Positions 23,332 through 26,458 of a stretch of 26,458 nt of DNA are shown here, piece after piece. Source of the DNA: Bacillota bacterium (lineage in GTDB: Bacteria; Bacillota_C; Negativicutes; JAEYSJ01). The notes beneath the pieces were generated by a model. The model searched no databases, was not told the DNA's origin, and saw only the letters and a list, made by a program, of their open reading frames with translations. Made by a program: the position numbers and the translations under genes. The stretch spans positions 1 to 26,458 of the forward strand of contig JAEYSJ010000043.1 of NCBI GenBank assembly GCA_023434855.1, written 5' to 3'. How positions within the stretch are numbered: the stretch's first letter is position 1; every line of letters begins with the position of its first letter.

Positions 23332-23365
23332 CCTCTCGCCTCCTAGATAACAGGCGGGAGGTTTT
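23332..23365 (+). terminator. Terminator-like hairpin upstream of serS
   Basis: CCTCTCGCCT (23332-23341) pairs with AGGCGGGAGG (23352-23361), with one G-T pair, followed by TTTT. No plus-strand gene ends before it. A TATAAT (23257-23262) lies upstream, so it may end a short leader RNA or attenuate serS. The 466-base gap 23157-23622 otherwise holds repeat H2 and a small palindrome. Confidence 0.65.
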
Positions 23366-23375
23366 GTAATTATTT

Positions 23376-23570
23376 AGAGGCTGTTTCAAAACGTCCATCT
23401 GCGGCGCCGCACGAACTGCGTGAGACAATCCACATAAAAACTAGCTGCGATGACTAGACTGTCTCAAACAGAACGTGCCCGAGCTTCCGAGGTCCTCAAC
23501 GTACTACTGCGTACGCCTCCGGCCTCGAAATCCCAGGCGCCTAGCATCTGAACATTTTGAAACAGCCTCT
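23376..23570. repeat. Family 2 hairpin repeat, copy H2
   Basis: The 195-bp element has a perfect 16-bp terminal inverted repeat, AGAGGCTGTTTCAAAA (23376-23391) / inverse (23555-23570). Its interior shares three blocks with H1. It also holds a nested inverted pair TGAGACA/TGTCTCA that brackets about 35 extra bases not seen in H1, suggesting a hairpin within a hairpin. It lies in the serS leader. Confidence 0.85.
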
Positions 23571-23583
23571 TTAAATTAGGGTT

Positions 23584-24922
<1,339 letters not shown>

Positions 24923-24945
24923 CTATACAAATGGAATATTTGGAA

Positions 24946-25126
24946 TAGGTGCCCGGTTCGGGCTTAATAGGGAAGTTTGGTGTAAATCCAGCACGGTCCC
25001 GCCGCTGTAATGGGGAGCGGCCTGCAATAAGCCACTGAAGCAGCAATGCTTTGGGAAGGCGCAGGTGCGTGATGATCCTAAGTCAGAAGAACTGCCTGTT
25101 CAACAATCACCGCTGTAACCCACGAG
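24946..25126 (+). ncRNA. Cobalamin (B12) riboswitch aptamer
   Basis: The conserved elements of the cobalamin aptamer occur in order: the opening TAGGTGCC, the GGGAAGTTTGGTGTAAATCC segment, CACGGTCCCGCCGCTGTAA, then GCCACTG and GGGAAGGCGCAGG, and finally the B12 box as AGTCAGAAGAACTGCC (25081-25096). It controls the cbiMN cobalt transporter genes downstream, turning them off when adenosyl- or related cobalamin is plentiful. The exact 3' boundary is approximate. Confidence 0.93.
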
Positions 25127-25135
25127 CGATGGGGA

Positions 25136-25200
25136 GGGGATTTGCGTATGAATACGTCATAGTCAAATCTCTACTACTTGTATAGTGGTAGAGATTTTTT
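25136..25200 (+). terminator. Riboswitch expression platform: antiterminator and terminator
   Basis: The terminator stem of 13 bp (25165-25177 with 25185-25197, one G-T pair) is followed by T residues. The left arm can instead pair with upstream GGGGATTTG (25136-25144 with 25164-25172), a mutually exclusive antiterminator. This indicates transcriptional rather than translational control. Confidence 0.85.
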
Positions 25201-25234
25201 ATTGTTTTAAATGACGTAGGGAGAAGGATAATTC

Positions 25235-25987
25235 GTGAAAAAGATAGTTATGTTTATAGGTTACTTCATTGCAGTGGGTGCATTATTGCCGTCAATTGCT
25301 CAGGCGATGCACATAATGGAAGGCTTTCTACCGCAAGAATATGCACTGGGATGGCTAATAGCGGTAATTCCCTTTCTGGTAGTGGGAGTAAGGCGCATTA
25401 GGATTACCCTGAAAAATTATCCTGAGCGAAAAATGTTTCTCGGGCTGGCGGCTGCCTTTATTTTTGTGCTGTCGGCTCTTAAGATACCTTCGGTTACCGG
25501 GTCCAGTTCCCATGCCACCGGTGTAGGGTTAAGCGCTGTTTTGTTTGGTCCGGCGGTGTCATCGGTGTTGAGCGGAATTGTATTGGTATTTCAGGCATTA
25601 CTGTTGGCTCATGGCGGTATTACCACCTGGGGGGCCAATACTTTTTCCATGGGTGTTGCCGGAGCTTTTGTTGCCTGGGGGTTATTTAAGGTTGCCCGGC
25701 TTTGCGGGTTGTCGGAACAAGTTGCAGTCTTTTTGGCCGCTACCTTTGGAGATTGGGTTACTTATATGGTAACTGCCGGACAATTAGCGCTGGCTTTTCC
25801 TGACACAATAGGCGGGTTTTGGGCATCATATACCAAATTCCTTGGCGTTTTTGCCATAACCCAGCTGCCGCTGGCTGTTAGTGAAGGTTTATTGAGTGTT
25901 GTGGTTTATAACGCCTTACTCCGTTATAGCGAACAGGGGCTTATAAATACATGGTGGAAAAACGGGGGAACTACCCATGAAAAATAA
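25235..25987 (+). CDS. cbiM: Cobalt ECF transporter substrate-binding membrane protein CbiM
   Basis: This 250-residue integral membrane protein is the cobalt-binding S component of the ECF-type importer CbiMNQO, feeding corrinoid synthesis. A cleavable signal peptide ends at IAQA (21-24), exposing the conserved mature N terminus M25-H26-I-M-E, whose amino group and histidine bind the metal. Later family blocks are TGSSSHATGVGLSAVLFGPA (88-107) and LLAHGGITTWGANTFSMG (122-139). The GTG start follows GGGAGAAGG. It lies behind the cobalamin riboswitch and overlaps cbiN by 11 bases, indicating translational coupling. Confidence 0.96.
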   Translation: MKKIVMFIGYFIAVGALLPSIAQAMHIMEGFLPQEYALGWLIAVIPFLVVGVRRIRITLKNYPERKMFLGLAAAFIFVLSALKIPSVTGSSSHATGVGLSAVLFGPAVSSVLSGIVLVFQALLLAHGGITTWGANTFSMGVAGAFVAWGLFKVARLCGLSEQVAVFLAATFGDWVTYMVTAGQLALAFPDTIGGFWASYTKFLGVFAITQLPLAVSEGLLSVVVYNALLRYSEQGLINTWWKNGGTTHEK

Positions 25988-26309
25988 ACAAAATATTATT
26001 CTGTTGGTATTGGTAGTAGTTCTGGCTTTTATGCCGCTGGTTTGGCAGCAGGGTGCAAACTTTGGCGGCTCAGACGATAAAGCTAAAGATATGATCTCGG
26101 AAATCAGTCCGTCTTACCAGCCGTGGTTTTCCAATATATGGGAGCCGCCTTCGGATGAGATAGAAAGCTTCTTGTTTGCATTGCAGGCAGCATTAGGCGC
26201 TGGATTTTTAGGTTATTTCTTTGGGTATTACCGGGGCCGCAAAAAGGAGAAAGCCACCGGTTGTCCTATATCTTTATCAGCCAGTCAGACAAACCATGTT
26301 AAGATTTAA
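25977..26309 (+). CDS. cbiN: Cobalt transporter accessory protein CbiN
   Basis: This 110-residue protein has two membrane helices (about residues 7-24 and 65-85) joined by an outward loop with the family segment SPSYQPWFSNIWEPPSDEIESFLFALQAALGAG. CbiN works with CbiM in metal loading. The start lies inside the end of cbiM. The expected partners cbiQ and cbiO do not follow directly: after the stop come a well-formed AAGGAG (26313-26318) and then a family 2 hairpin repeat up to the window edge. Confidence 0.94.
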   Translation: MKNKQNIILLVLVVVLAFMPLVWQQGANFGGSDDKAKDMISEISPSYQPWFSNIWEPPSDEIESFLFALQAALGAGFLGYFFGYYRGRKKEKATGCPISLSASQTNHVKI

Positions 26310-26334
26310 ACTGAAGGAGCTATTCTATTAAAGG

Positions 26335-26441
26335 CTGTTACAAAATACCCTTCTCTGTCGTTAGGCCTTTCAGCGTAGTAATTGGATATGCCCTCGCTGT
26401 GCGGTCTCCCGAGCGTTTAACATCAGGGTATTTTGTAACAG
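26335..26441. repeat. Family 2 hairpin repeat, copy H3
   Basis: A perfect 16-bp terminal inverted repeat: CTGTTACAAAATACCC (26335-26350) and its inverse (26426-26441). The AGGCTGTTNCAAAA end is shared with H2; the interior (CTCGCTGTGCGGTCTCCCGAGCG) is divergent. It begins 17 bases after an AAGGAG ribosome binding site that has no start codon in place. Confidence 0.75.
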
Positions 26442-26458
26442 TTTAAAAGAATATTAAG

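Overview
The window looks like chromosomal DNA of an anaerobic, corrinoid-using Firmicute, most likely of the Negativicutes (Sporomusa/Pelosinus-like). This is inferred from gene content, not from a marker gene: LL-diaminopimelate aminotransferase, a PocR-domain chemoreceptor, a thioredoxin-reductase-like flavoprotein without an obvious NAD(P)H motif, an aldo/keto reductase with a ferredoxin tail, a B12-riboswitch-controlled CbiMN cobalt transporter, moderate GC, strong AGGAGG-type ribosome binding sites, and GTG/TTG starts. I saw no rRNA, tRNA, phage, transposase or CRISPR array.

Layout. 1-1.8 kb: the C-terminal part of a PPK2-type polyphosphate phosphotransferase, a DUF3298/RsiV-like exported protein and a small exported orphan. 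2.2-6.9 kb: a large M16C metalloprotease, dapL (lysine/peptidoglycan precursor) and a 75-residue orphan behind a palindromic operator-like site. 7.0-10.5 kb: signalling genes, with a membrane diguanylate cyclase, a YhcH/NanQ-type protein, and a CheW plus soluble PocR-MCP pair on the minus strand. 10.6-12.4 kb: a 35-bp palindrome, a duplicated ferritin-like diiron protein, a minus-strand remnant of an FmdE-type zinc finger, and a DUF2225 zinc/TPR protein. 12.5-14.4 kb: dctA behind a structured leader, and a small orphan with its own terminator. 14.4-16.4 kb: a flavin reductase and serC on the minus strand, each followed by a copy of a palindromic repeat. 16.5-19.2 kb: divergent from serC, a DUF1015 protein and a LarA-like protein behind a near-consensus promoter with an operator-like inverted repeat. 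19.3-23.2 kb: a zinc-ribbon protein, a ferredoxin-tailed aldo/keto reductase, a small membrane protein, the thioredoxin-reductase-like flavoprotein and a YkvI-family membrane protein. 23.2-26.5 kb: serS, a cobalamin riboswitch with terminator and antiterminator, cbiM and cbiN.

Two families of intergenic palindromic repeats run through the window. Family 1 (three copies) has ends reading TAACCGCCAAG...CTTGGCGGTTA built from tandem 9-mers, and every copy lies just 3' of a stop codon. Family 2 (three copies) forms 100-195 bp hairpins, two of them with AGGCTGTTNCAAAA ends, and lies in 5' leaders or between operon genes. The most promising lead for new biology is the serC / DUF1015 / LarA-like locus: the DUF1015 protein has an ADGHHR motif like that of ParB/sulfiredoxin-fold free serine kinases, and the LarA-like protein keeps all the cofactor and catalytic residues I could check.
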